Source: Trachelipus rathkii (lineage: Eukaryota > Arthropoda > Malacostraca > Isopoda > Trachelipodidae). Taken from it: a stretch of DNA of 23,360 nt. Below, one piece after another: positions 1 through 9,800 of this stretch. The notes under the pieces were generated by a model, which did no database searches, was not told the origin of the DNA, and was given only the letters and a program-made list of their open reading frames with translations. The stretch lies in the NCBI GenBank assembly GCA_015478945.1, contig JABUQX010131014.1, positions 12,501 to 35,860 of the forward strand, given 5' to 3'. The translations under genes were made by a program, and so were the position numbers. The stretch's first letter is position 1. Each line of letters starts with the position of its first letter.

Positions 1-48
1 TATTATTATTATTATTATTATTATGATTATTATTATTATTATTATTAT
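1..48. repeat. (TAT)n trinucleotide microsatellite
   Basis: Tandem TAT/ATT units with one interruption (TATG) near position 24. The array reaches the window edge, so its true length is unknown. Confidence 0.95.
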
Positions 49-684
49 GTATGGGCTTATGGGTATTAAGTATACGTGAATTGTTAATTTTCAGACAATT
101 TTTGGTGAAATTATTCTTTAACATATATGATACACCACATACTTATTTTTAATGCACTATTTTACTTATTTCAGGTATATAAAGTTACCACTTAAAGAAT
201 TTCAATTAATTATTGAAAAATAACGGTCACATTCAGAACAATTTAAAAAGTGAGCGATTAATTTGATTTACTCTAATAACAGAAAAAAATCATAATTTTT
301 TGTCATTTTTCTTTCCAAATTAATTAGAATCATGAGACGATGAACGAATTTTAAAGATAGACCACGGTTTAGTTTCCGCAAGCTTTCACAGTGTTTTCGC
401 AGCGAATAATTCCTTGCGCCCGCACCTGTTTACTGCGTTAAACTTTCCATAAAGTAAGGTGGTCGCAAGTATCGTATTGACTAGCAAAATTATTATTCAC
501 GTTGGCTGCTCGAGAATGCAAATTAAATATAAATTTGAATTTATTGTTAATAGAAACGTTAGAAGAAGGATCATTCTCCACATCTTTATTCTCAAATCAT
601 AATATGCTGACGATAATATTTTCTTTTATTATTTTTTATGCATGATAAGCAAGGCAGGAGCCGCCACTGATATATATAAATGCC
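49..684. other. AT-rich intergenic DNA, nothing recognised
   Basis: No long open frame, RNA gene signature or transposon end was seen on either strand. A slightly less AT-rich patch at about 360-480 contains no recognisable motif. Confidence 0.6.
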
Positions 685-1221
<537 letters not shown>

Positions 1222-1390
1222 TTTCTTCTTTTTTTTTTTTCTTTTTTTTTTTAAAAAGTTCACACCCCACGGGCATATCCCTATTCTAGGAGGGGAACTT
1301 CTCTAGGTAATTTTTACCTAGAATCCGGACTAGGAATCGAACCCGCGCCATGCGACTCTTTCGCTCTACCGGCTGAGCCATATTAGCAGC
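1222..1390 (-). mobile_element. tRNA-derived SINE with poly(A)-type tail
   Basis: Read on the minus strand, the element starts with a tRNA-like head. Box A, TGGCTCAGCCGG, is at 1369-1380, with a D arm GCTC/GAGC around it. Box B, GGTTCGATTCC, is at 1333-1343. The anticodon arm is shortened and does not pair well, so this is not a working tRNA. A body of about 65 bp follows, carrying the 21-nt palindrome at 1302-1322 (TCTAGGTAA, TTT, TTACCTAGA). The element ends in an A-rich tail, seen on the plus strand as the T-rich tract at about 1222-1252. Head, body and A tail in this order are the hallmark of a Pol III-transcribed SINE mobilised by a LINE. No clear target-site duplication was found. The family is not identified. 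Confidence 0.8.
1302..1322. repeat. Perfect short palindrome in the SINE body
   Basis: Arms TCTAGGTAA and TTACCTAGA around a TTT centre. In RNA this would form a 9-bp stem with a 3-nt loop downstream of the tRNA head. Confidence 0.85.
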
Positions 1391-1822
1391 GGAAACTATG
1401 ATTCAGAATATATATTTCTCCATTCTTCAAAATCACCTTTTTTAAAACAAGCCCATTTTTTATTTTTATTTTAACGAAATGAAATGTCATATCACCTTCC
1501 TCCACCCTCATGACTTGTCAAGAGTCTATCAATAAACTTTGTAGCCTACAATAATATTAATATTATTAGCCCACATTATTTTTGCGTAATATATATAGTA
1601 TGTTTGCTGACATCTCGATTATCTTGCTCATTTTCAGATAAAATTTATTTCACAGGTACAAGATGGGAGGTAATTTTGCAATACAATTGAGTTTTGTTTG
1701 CTGGTAATAAAGAATTAAAAAATTACTCTAATGGTAGCTTGATAGCAAGTGAGTATGCAGCAGGAGTTTCTAGAAATTCAAACTCGATTATGTGAGAGAG
1801 AAAATAACATAACCCCAACTAA
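1391..1822. other. AT-rich DNA between the SINE and the hAT remnant
   Basis: No supported gene. The right part, from about 1640, lies where the 5' coding part of the neighbouring hAT transposase would be expected. I could not recognise transposase sequence in it, so it is either too decayed or unrelated. Confidence 0.45.
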
Positions 1823-1905
1823 GGCAAACAGGTTATAAGTAAGGGACAAATGCTTAAGCGATTTTATGAACTGAGGGAAGAAGTTAAAATTTTTATGGAT
1901 ATCAA
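1823..1905 (+). pseudogene. hAT transposase fragment, central region
   Basis: In the frame starting at 1823 the translation includes ISKGQMLKRFYELREEVKIF. This matches the region just after the HTEVRWLSRGK landmark of GTF2IRD2/ZBED/SCAND3-type hAT transposases, where family members read approximately LS-KGK-LKRFFELR-EI. A stop codon at 1820 lies just upstream. The reading stays open to a stop near 1966, but resemblance to the family ends at about 1905, where a large hairpin begins. The fragment has the same orientation as the hAT dimerisation domain at 2295-2650 and is probably part of the same dead copy. The roughly 200 residues that should lie between them are missing. Confidence 0.65.
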
Positions 1906-2123
1906 ATGTCTTGAATTATGCATAGATGGGTCCATTACGCACAAAATGCACGAATTAGTTTTTTGATTTTTTGAAAATTGTGCTCAGCAATTTAAAATAA
2001 AAAAAAGTAGGTTTTGAAATTCGACATTGCTGAGCACAATTTTCAAAAAATCAAAAAACTAATTCAAGCATTTTGTGCGTAATGGACCCATCTATATGCA
2101 TATTTCAAGTTTGAAATCATTTC
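1897..2123. repeat. Long near-perfect inverted repeat (hairpin), 69-bp core arms
   Basis: The core arms are 1923-1991 and 2026-2094, each 69 bp and differing at two positions, with a 34-nt loop. Outside the core the pairing continues imperfectly to about 1897 and 2123, through TATGCAT-containing sequence. The arms contain AT-rich and mixed sequence rather than simple repeat, so this is not a microsatellite artefact. It interrupts the hAT remnant. Possible origins are a fold-back MITE insertion or a local inverted duplication. No target-site duplication was recognised. Confidence 0.9.
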
Positions 2124-2294
2124 GAAAAAAAATTGTAGTTGATACGAAAAAATGTCAAAAAATTAAGTTCTGAAAAATTGAAAATGCCGAAACAATGACT
2201 ACAGACACAGAAAAACACCCGAAAATGACGTTTTAGAGGTCAAAAAAAGCTGCGGTTTACTTTTTTTGAAAGTAGATTTGCTAAAATGGACTAA

Positions 2295-2650
2295 AACAAA
2301 ATCGAGCTACATACTTTCGAATATCCTTTTCCCTTGAGTCCTGAGGAGGCTCCAGATTACTTACAATTAGAATCAATTAATTTGCAGTCAGATAACGTAT
2401 TAAAATCGAGATATAATAATCTGTCTTTAATGGATTTCTACAAATCCCTCAGTCCTGAAAAATTCCCTGCTTTGCACAAAAATGCCTTGAAATTCGCATC
2501 TCAGTTTTCGACAACTTATCAATGTGAACAGTTTTTTTCCAAATTGAATTATGCCAAAAATAGTCTACGTACCAGACTTACTGACGAAAATTTGAGTAAT
2601 GAGCTACGAGTAGCAGTTTTTTCAAAGGCAGATGATATTGCTAAACTTTC

Positions 2651-2681
<31 letters not shown>

Positions 2682-2717
2682 ATCCTTCTCACTAAAATAA
2701 CAATAAAAAAGTTTTAA
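2295..2717 (+). pseudogene. hAT transposase C-terminal dimerisation domain remnant
   Basis: The frame is open from a stop at 2292 and has no convincing start codon, so it is the tail of a longer reading frame. It reads FEYPFPLSPEEAPDYLQLES, then NLQSD, FYKSL, FPALHKNALKFASQFSTTYQ, CEQFFSKL and RTRLTDENLSNELRVAV. This is the hAT C-terminal dimerisation region of the GTF2IRD2/EPM2AIP1-like clade, whose members carry a FGSTYLCEQ-FS landmark and R-RLTD-HL---LR-A. The dimerisation domain normally holds transposase subunits together and contributes to the active fold. The frame then runs into 26 consecutive A residues at 2651-2676, giving a lysine run, and ends at 2717. The catalytic half is absent, so this is a transposon relic rather than a gene. 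Confidence 0.85.
2651..2676. repeat. Poly(A) homopolymer
   Basis: Twenty-six consecutive A residues at the 3' end of the hAT dimerisation-domain frame. Possible origins are expansion of lysine codons (family members often carry KK here) or the A tail of a retrocopied transcript. Confidence 0.95.
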
Positions 2718-2742
2718 ATTTAAATATTTGTTTTCGATTGTA

Positions 2743-2863
<121 letters not shown>

Positions 2864-3061
2864 TGTTTATTTTTTTATCCCCTCCTTTTGAAAAATAGAA
2901 CACAATAACATCATCATCACATTAATTATATATATATATATATATTAGTTAGCAGGTTGTTACAGTGGTATAGTATATATATATTAAGTTGGGTTGTTGC
3001 TGTTGCTAAGGCTATAGCGATAGCAGTTAGTATACAGTTAGCGTTATTGGGAGTTATAGCG

Positions 3062-3096
<35 letters not shown>

Positions 3097-3420
3097 CAGC
3101 AGTTATATATATATATATTATTACAAGGTTATTATATAGCAAACAACTGCCTCGAACCTATTTCCTCTTATTTTTATTTGCACGCGCATTGTATTGCTTT
3201 GCCAGTTTTAGAGTTGCTGATGGCTTTTAGATTTAAGTGATTTAACTTCAATAGAAATAAAAAGCTGAAATGAAATTGTAAATGTATTTCGAGATTATTA
3301 ATACAATACATAGTAATCAGTATTCTTTTTTTCTATTTTCAAAAAATATTGACACGGCAACACTCTCCTTTAGCTTCATATTTATCTTTGTTACCGCTTG
3401 ATGTATCCTAATTCCTAGAC
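2864..3420. other. AT-rich DNA with small (AT)n arrays
   Basis: (AT)n arrays lie at about 2929-2945 and 3062-3117, with some TAGC/GTTGC-rich sequence between them. The 60-residue open frame here is mostly (AT)n-encoded Ile/Tyr and is not a gene. The rest, to 3420, is unique AT-rich sequence without recognised features. Confidence 0.6.
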
Positions 3421-3495
3421 CAGGGGTTCCCAAACTTTTTTCACCACGGCACCCTTGTTGTGCTAAAAAAATCTCGCGGCACAACCTACTCTTAT
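3421..3495. mobile_element. hAT terminal inverted repeat, left end
   Basis: The sequence begins CAGGGGTTCCCAAACTTTTT and continues into a subterminal block with GGCACCC (3448-3454) and CGCGGCAC (from 3475). CAGGGGT-type ends are typical of hAT elements of the Charlie group. The end is positioned and oriented as the 3' terminus of the minus-strand transposase at 3640-5445. The opposite-type end at 8342 matches its first 35 or so bases with the same spacing from CAG to GGCACCC. The flanking 8 bp (TCCTAGAC) do not match the flank of the end at 8342. Confidence 0.8.
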
Positions 3496-3639
3496 TTAGT
3501 TGGTGTAGTAACTACTTAGTCTTGGATTCACTGGGAAAAGCAAGAAATACACAATACGGCAAAATTTTATAATGCATCATTTACCTTTAATTGGTTGAAG
3601 AATAGGAATACAGTGTTTAAATGAATTTTTCTTAATTAT

Positions 3640-5445
3640 TTTCTTTAAGTTTATGGGAAGTTTTGTCAATTTTACCCTTAAATCACTTGCCACTGAAAGT
3701 TTACTCCTATATCTGATTTTTTATGTAAGCATACGTTGAGAATGCAGGCTCACATAGATGAGTGGAATTAAAACGCACAAGTCTTTTTAATGCATCTTGT
3801 CAACAGCATTATTTTCTGCATACACTTGCATCCAAAACTCTTCTTGGCCCCCCTTTCGTGGTATTTAAGTTTCAAAGTGCCGTCTTCACTGTTGTCCAGC
3901 AGATTTTGAAAAGCTTTCATTTGTCATCTATCAGTATGTTTACGTTTTCGGCTGCAACGAAACGGGTTTGTTCCCCATCCAGGACTTGTAGACATCTAGA
4001 ATCAATATGCGGACAGAAAAATACTTCAACAATGAATTTTTTCCCAAACATTCCAATGGGCAGTAAAATAATTTTACGAGGAAGTTCAGTTGAAGATGGA
4101 TCTCATTTGTTTTTACAAATTCCTGCAACCGAAGAAAGTTGGAGATGTCTCTGCTCTTAACACTCGCTTCAAAAAAATTAAAAAAATTTTGCTCTATAGT
4201 TTTTTAATTTGTTAATTGTGCTCCTCCCTTCCCTTGAAGAGATGTGGTGATTTCATTTAGTTTTTTGAATATGTTGATGATTGTATTTAAAATTTAAGCA
4301 GCCAATCGACATCAGTTAATTTTGAATAAAAGACTACTCTGTAAATGTGACCACCAATGCATCGTTTAGTTCAAACAGTCTGGCTTAAAATCTTTCCCCT
4401 TGAAAACCACCGCCGCACTTCTGTGTGCAGCAAGAGGTGGAAGTGATCCATCCCATTATTTCTTCGAGCGGTAAGTTTTAAAAGTGGCGTGCTTGAAGCG
4501 TGGTGGCATCTTAACAATGATTATTATCTTTCAAACAGCTATTTCATCCAGTTACGACTTTTAAATCTTGTGGCATCTTTCTTTTGTTTCCAAGGGAATG
4601 CCCGATGGTATGACACTGGCCTGCTGGTGGCGTTTCATCTCACTATACTTCATCCTGACAAAATATAAACCGCCCCTTAATCGTTTTTCCCAACCATGTG
4701 CGCTAGGGCCGCTCCATCAACTTCCAAACATCCACACACTTGCTACCCATTCAAAACCATTTTCCTGTCACAATTTGGTCGATAGCATTGAAAAAAATTT
4801 CGTCGCCAGTTGGTAGTAAGTCTCAAGTAACGTTCGTTCATCAAAAGTTCTTCTTCTATTTTGCATCTGCAGCTAAATGGGATATACCTCACAAACACAG
4901 AAGAACAGCAAAGTCCCCGTATGTCGGTACGTTCATTCAAGCTGTAACTAAAAAAATATCTCAACGACAAAGTCTACCAATCTCTTTAATAAAGTTCGTT
5001 CTCGACTGTTCTGAAATTGTGTTTAATGTCAGCTAAATCATAATTATAGTGTTATTTTATAGCTGCATAGTATCAATCTTCTCTTGGCCATAGTATCGGA
5101 CCCTAAATGTAACTAACGACATCTTCACGGGCAAAGGTTTAATTAATGTCCTTCCCCTAAATAGCTATGACGGCTTTCCAGTATTTACGGCAATATAGTA
5201 AACTGACAAAACATAGAAGCTTCAGTTGAGTTTTCCATTATTTAATTTTATTAAGAATTCTCTCCATCATAGATTGAACAGTTTAATTATGCTATATATC
5301 CTAGCCTGAAAGATTAAAGCAGCCGGCGTTTGAAGATTTCTTCACAATTTTATATATGCATTAAATCAGTGAAGATTGCAAATTCCAGATGTCCTTTTTA
5401 AATTGGATGGGACTAAAGCAAGCATTACTGACAAACAACTTTATG
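3640..5445 (-). pseudogene. hAT transposase pseudogene, SCAND3/ZBED5-like, nearly full length
   Basis: On the minus strand the landmarks of this family occur in the right order but in shifting frames. They are: a BED-finger-like LVPSNLKR at about 5390-5420; SLNERTDIRGLCCSSVFVRY at about 4881-4943, the counterpart of the LDESTD---LLVFVRY block; KIEEELL; VDGAALAHMVGK at 4686-4721, the counterpart of CTDGAAAM-G; HSLGNKRKMPQDL at about 4570-4610; LLLHTEVRRWFSRGKIL at 4386-4436; FELNDALVVTFTE at 4337-4375; DGTLKLKYHERGAKKSFGCK at about 3822-3884; STHLCEPAFSTYAYIKNQ at 3713-3766; and IRYRSKLSVASDLRVKL at about 3666-3717. About 1.8 kb is the usual coding length. Stops and frameshifts lie between almost every block, and the first catalytic Asp position appears as Asn, so the copy is dead. 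Such enzymes cut and paste DNA flanked by CAG-type terminal repeats. Plus-strand open frames over this region are shadows. Confidence 0.85.
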
Positions 5446-5805
5446 ACATTGTTAACCGCATTGCCTTGTATTGGGTGCCCATCTGAAGATAAAGTCAAAA
5501 CAAAATAACGGTAGCTAGTTCATTATTTTTTAATTATATTTTTAGTTGTTTCCTCAAGTTCCTTTGGGAAGGAAGTTGCCTTCCGGCGAACTAAGGCCAA
5601 GAACATTTGTGACTTACCGCTGCCAAGGTAGTCTGCTGGGAATATTCGTCCCATTACGGAAACGATGCGCTGGTTGTTTATTTATAGAGATTTGTCGTGC
5701 TCAGAAAAGTTCTAACAAGTTCACTCACTGTTCTTTCAGTTTTCAAAGACCACATTTTTGCTCAATTGTCCCATAATTCCCTGCAGACAAAAATAAATGT
5801 ACTTA
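5446..5805. other. 5' side of the minus-strand hAT copy, unassigned
   Basis: This is where the start of the transposase and its 5' leader would lie. A moderately GC-containing patch at 5546-5700 gives a 76-residue plus-strand frame with no recognisable domain. I see no hAT terminal repeat here, so the 5' end of this copy is either missing or displaced to 8342 by later insertions. Confidence 0.4.
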
Positions 5806-6014
5806 ACACACACGACGATCACACACACACTCAACACAAACAACACACCACAGATCACACACACACACACACACACCACACATATATGCACACACACACA
5901 CACAACATACACATATCATATATATATAATAATTATTATAAGTTATATATATAATATATATATTATTATATATATATATATATACATATATAATAATTAT
6001 ATATATATAAATAT
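5806..6014. repeat. Compound (CA)n then (AT)n microsatellite
   Basis: Interrupted (CA)n covers about 5808-5912, passing into (AT)n with phase slips to about 6012. The overlapping open frames are low-complexity His/Thr and Ile/Tyr translations of these repeats. Confidence 0.95.
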
Positions 6015-6402
6015 GGAAGAATGATCCGAGTTATTCTATATAATTTTTTTGAAAATTTATATATTATTATAAGATATAATTGATAATTAGACATATAAAT
6101 CAATACTTTATAGTCACTAAATATCACTAATTGACTATTTAAACAAGTTTCTATAATCAATAAGAAAAATAATTCAAAGTTAGACGTATAAATCCAACTG
6201 GAGATCTTTTTTATGATATGTTATCCGGAGCCATCGAACAAGCGCCAACGGTGACCTACACAAAATGACGCGACGAGTAGTAGACGAATGCGTAATAATG
6301 GTGTTGCCATATTTTAAAAAAACGAAAATTGTATTACTTAACTCCAAAATTTTAGGAAAGTTGAAAAAAAAATGTGCGGCAGCCCTGGTACAACGCTGGT
6401 GG
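6015..6402. other. AT-rich DNA, no gene recognised
   Basis: A 73-residue plus-strand frame at 6265-6486 begins MTRRVVDECVIMVLPYF and is basic. It has no domain I recognise and its end overlaps the hAT-end-like segment at 6403-6476, so it is probably fortuitous. Confidence 0.45.
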
Positions 6403-6476
6403 CAGCCAAAGTTTTTTTACAAACTTTTTAGGTTCAAGGCACCCATAGCTCATCAAGAATTATTCGCGGGCAACCC
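6403..6476. mobile_element. hAT-end-like segment, same orientation as the end at 3421
   Basis: CAAACTTTTT is at 6420-6429, GGCACCC at 6438-6444 and CGCGGGCA from 6464. The two intervals (18 and 26 bp) almost equal those in the left hAT end at 3431-3482 (17 and 27 bp). The outermost CAGGGGTTCC is not preserved; CAG at 6403 is a possible start. It could be the left end of a second, non-autonomous element whose right end is the one at 8342. Confidence 0.55.
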
Positions 6477-6660
6477 ATATATATAATATATATATAATAA
6501 TATATATAAGTATATATTATATATATTATAAGTAGAATATATATATATATATATTACTCATATATTATATATATATATTATATTAGTATATAAATATTAT
6601 ATATATTATAACATTATATATATATATATAATATTATATAATACTTATATATATTATTAT
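6477..6660. repeat. Broken (AT)n array flanking unit A
   Basis: AT dinucleotide tracts with many TTA/TAA phase slips, extending to the left edge of the composite element. Confidence 0.9.
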
Positions 6661-7945
6661 ATGGGGTTGATAATTGGTTTAAAACTACAATCATATCTCG
6701 AAAACTACAATAGAGATACGGGAAAAGGAATACATTGTTATAAATCCTGGTAACAATTTAGTGCGGATATGTAAAATGTAAAAAAAAAAAAAAAAAAATA
6801 AAAAAAAATTATAATATTATAGATATATATATACTATATATATATAGTATATTATATATATTATTATATTATATATATATATATATATATAATATATTAT
6901 ATATATGATATATATACATATATATATATATATAATATAATTTTATATATTTATATATCATAATGTATATAGTATATATACCTATATATATTATATCTCA
7001 AAAACTACTCAATTTAAGCTACACACGAAAAGGAATACATTATTTTAGAGGATCTGGTAAAAATTTTACATAGAAAAATGTAAAAAAAAAATAAATGAAA
7101 AAATTATTGTTAATAATTATTAATATAATGATGATGAGAAAGGCTATTTAGAGACCTTTTATTGGTTACTCGTTAAAATAAATAGACTTTCTTATATAAA
7201 TTTTGCTTTTTTTAAACTAAAAGAAAACCGCAAGGGGTAATAGCACCGCCCGAGGCAGGAGTCGGCGCTCTCTCGCCTTCCACCGCGCGGAATAGAGGGT
7301 AGGAATAATCCGCCCTCCGGGGAGGGTGCTCCGGAACCCCCCGCTCTTTGGTATTTGGGGTCGCGGGGGTATTTCCTTCGCCGCTCCCCTACGGGGTAGG
7401 AAAACGTCCCCGCCTGTGTTCCCGTCCCGCGTCGAGGGCCCCCTAGCGCGCAAATTGCCGTGTAATCCTTGTACGCAGAATAATATATGAGGTATATATG
7501 GTGTGATATATATATTATATATATGATATATATATAAGGAACTAATAAATATAATAAATATTATATATATATATATTATCAATATATATTATATAATAAT
7601 ATATAAGTATGAGTATAGTATATATATATAATGTTCCCCGTGTCTTACCGCATACAAATATAATAAAATATTCTATTTTATTTATTTATTTATTTAATTT
7701 TACCATTTAAATTATAAAATTTGCTAGTGATTCCAAAAATGTATTCCTTTTAGCTGTAGCTTTTGTAAGTTTTTGAGGTGTTTTTAATTTATTTTTTTTA
7801 TTTTTTTATTTATTACTTTTCCGCACTAAAAGTTTACCACAGGATTCCAACATATTGTATATCTCTTTTCCCTGTATCTAATTGGTAGTTTTTGAGATAT
7901 GAGTTGTAGTTTTAAATCAAGAGTTGTAGTTTTAAGCCAAATATA
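6661..7945. mobile_element. Unit A: composite fold-back element of unknown family
   Basis: An imperfect palindrome of about 1.3 kb. The left arm holds two plus-oriented copies of a motif of about 100-140 bp (6661-6800 and 6995-7115). Each reads roughly ATCTCRAAAACTAC, a variable part, AAAAGGAATACATT, then a GATC-like CTGGTAA, an A-rich run and AT repeats. The right arm holds two minus-oriented copies (about 7735-7790 and 7800-7945). A GC-rich core (7228-7475) sits between the arms. The element matches unit B (9801-10879) in inverted orientation, including the core and the sequence left of it (7130-7225). No transposase or reverse transcriptase is encoded, so it would be non-autonomous. The family is not recognised. 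Confidence 0.75.
7228..7475. repeat. GC-rich core of unit A
   Basis: A GC-rich island in AT-rich surroundings. Short internal palindromes include CCCTCC-GG-GGAGGG and CCCC-TAC-GGGG. It aligns along its length, with many differences, to the reverse complement of 10245-10480. The best-conserved stretch is 7331-7359, containing CCGCTCTTTGGTATTTGGG. The 121-residue minus-strand open frame at 7217-7582 runs into (AT)n, is not shared as protein by unit B, and has no domain I recognise. Confidence 0.8.
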
Positions 7946-8160
7946 CATAATATATATATTATAATATATATATATATATATTATATATATATATATATAT
8001 AAATAGTATATATAATATATTATATATATATAATCTATATATAATAATAATATAATATATTAATATATATAAATATAAATATATAATAATATATATTATA
8101 TATATACTATATATATATATATAATATACTAAATATATATATAATTTGTTCTCTAAGAGT
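7946..8160. repeat. Broken (AT)n array right of unit A
   Basis: AT tracts with many phase slips from the right edge of unit A to about 8145. Confidence 0.9.
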
Positions 8161-8239
8161 CTAAAGCTAAGAAGGAAAAAATACCACTAGATTTTTGAAT
8201 AATTTTTAATTCTTTTTCTGAAGCAAAATATATTACCTT

Positions 8240-8342
8240 GAACTGAGAAGACATACTCGTTAGAACCGCGAACAGCACCCCGCAGAATGTAACTCGCGGC
8301 ACCCCTAGGGTGCCGCAGGCACACACGTTTTGAAAACCACTG
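8240..8342. mobile_element. hAT terminal inverted repeat, right end
   Basis: Reading leftwards from 8342 on the minus strand gives CAGTGGTTTTCAAAACG, then GCGGCACCC. GGCACCC falls 28 bases in from CAG, one base different from the left end at 3421. Next comes the perfect hairpin GCGGCACCC-CTA-GGGTGCCGC, at about 8298-8318. It is clearly the same general hAT family as 3421, in opposite orientation. The next 8 bp (GTTTATTG) do not match the flank of the left end, so the two ends may not come from a single insertion. Confidence 0.75.
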
Positions 8343-9088
8343 GTTTATTGAAATCTAAATTATATTAAATAAAATGACAGCTTAAAAAGTTCAAGAATGT
8401 AAAAATTTAATTAGGCCTACCAGAAGTTCAATAGTCAGTTATAAGCGACATATGAAATTTACCTACCAGAAGTTCAAGAAGTAAAGTGATTTGAATACTA
8501 GATAGATCAAAATATATTGTGTGGGCCTGAAAAAAAACCGGTATTCTTTAGATAGGGACGCCGGATAACGCCGAGATTTATTCCAAAAATTTTGCAGGAG
8601 AGAACAACTTCTGCAGAATGCATCAATGAAAATAAATTAAAAATCAAAAAGTGTCCCGCGATACCATAAATTTAAAAAAAAAAATCACTAAAAATTATCA
8701 TGTTAGATTTTTTTATAAAAAAATCTACGATAAAAAAAATATATTTATATATAAAAAAATTCAAATGAATCTCCAACCTGTAATATAACCTCTGCAAGCA
8801 AAGATTATATTACAAATGGCAAAACTGACGTGTATAAATTAAAAATACAGATATTTGGAAAAAACGGTTATAGTTGAGGGAGTTATCAATCTGAATCAAA
8901 CTCGTGGGTAATGGATGCAAATTTGTAAATTTTAGTTTTTTAGGCATACCTAAGTTTTTCTCCTCTTGGCTGTGCTAGATCTTTCAGGCACACAAATCTT
9001 TAAGGTATAGTGTATTAGGTTAGGTACATAAATCAGATATTCGATAAACCTTAAAGCAACCGCAGCACAAGCACACAAATTTCATCTT
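8343..9088. other. AT-rich intergenic DNA, one short direct repeat
   Basis: CCTACCAGAAGTTCAA occurs near 8416 and again near 8462. Otherwise no gene, RNA or transposon signature was found on either strand. Confidence 0.5.
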
Positions 9089-9102
9089 CACACACACACA
9101 CA

Positions 9103-9133
<31 letters not shown>

Positions 9134-9152
9134 ACACACACACACACACACT
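9089..9152. repeat. (CA)n microsatellite
   Basis: Interrupted (CA)n. The Cys/Val-rich minus-strand frame covering it (9020-9223) is a translation of the repeat. Confidence 0.95.
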
Positions 9153-9570
9153 TCCACAAATATATGTTCCAAACTTTGAGTCTTTACCCGGTCGATTGCA
9201 TTTAATACAAAAGTTTCTCCCACAATTAATTTTTTAATTTTTGATTAGGGAGAAGAGATTTACGTAATTAATAATTTTCTTACGAACAGGGAAAAAAATT
9301 ATCGATTTTTTTAGGTTTTAAATCTTTAATCCTTTGTTCAAAAAGGTGACTTTTTGTTTACACGTTAATGAAAAAATATTTATAGATTTGTTTATCAATT
9401 TTCCGCAGTTTTCATATCGTAACTAAAAGCAATAGAAGTAACACTTACTTGGAATACTCTGTTACTTTTTATTAAAACTAAAAAAAAAACAAAAAAAACG
9501 CCTTATTAGAGGAATTTTGGCACTTTTTATTTTATTTATAGAGGTTTAATAACCATAATAATAATAGTAA
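9153..9570. other. AT-rich intergenic DNA, nothing recognised
   Basis: No supported coding, RNA or repeat feature. Confidence 0.5.
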
Positions 9571-9800
9571 TAAGTATTAATATTAGTATATATATATATA
9601 TTTTAATTTTGTTTTATAAATAAATTTACTATTATTTAAATTATAAATGTATACATTATATAAAGGGAATGTTGTAGTATTTTGATACTATTTATATTAT
9701 TTTTTATTATATATATATTTATTATATATTTTTTTATATTTATTATATTATATTTATTTATATTAATATTATATATATACTATACTATTTATGGCATAGT
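9571..9800. repeat. AT-rich low-complexity tract flanking unit B
   Basis: Short (AT)n and TTATT tracts. The 76-residue plus-strand frame starting here is mostly Ile/Phe/Tyr low complexity and then runs into unit B. Confidence 0.75.

Noticed and set aside
1320..1390. Functional tRNA gene
   Set aside because: Box A and box B are good, but the anticodon arm is shortened and unpaired and the head continues into a body with an A tail, so it is a SINE.
2957..3139. 60-residue plus-strand open frame
   Set aside because: Its second half is Ile/Tyr from (AT)n; no domain and no context for a gene.
3140..3200. Box B-like GGTTCGAGGC on the minus strand near 3150
   Set aside because: No box A at the expected distance and no tRNA-like arms.
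3762..4160. 132-residue plus-strand open frame
   Set aside because: It lies antisense to the recognisable hAT C-terminal blocks on the minus strand, so it is a shadow frame.
4568..5036. Two overlapping plus-strand open frames of 82 and 98 residues
   Set aside because: Antisense to the hAT catalytic blocks at 4570-4943, with no domain of their own.
7217..7582. 121-residue minus-strand frame in the GC core of unit A
   Set aside because: Runs into (AT)n, is not conserved as protein in unit B, and shows no domain; the long frame follows from GC-rich composition.
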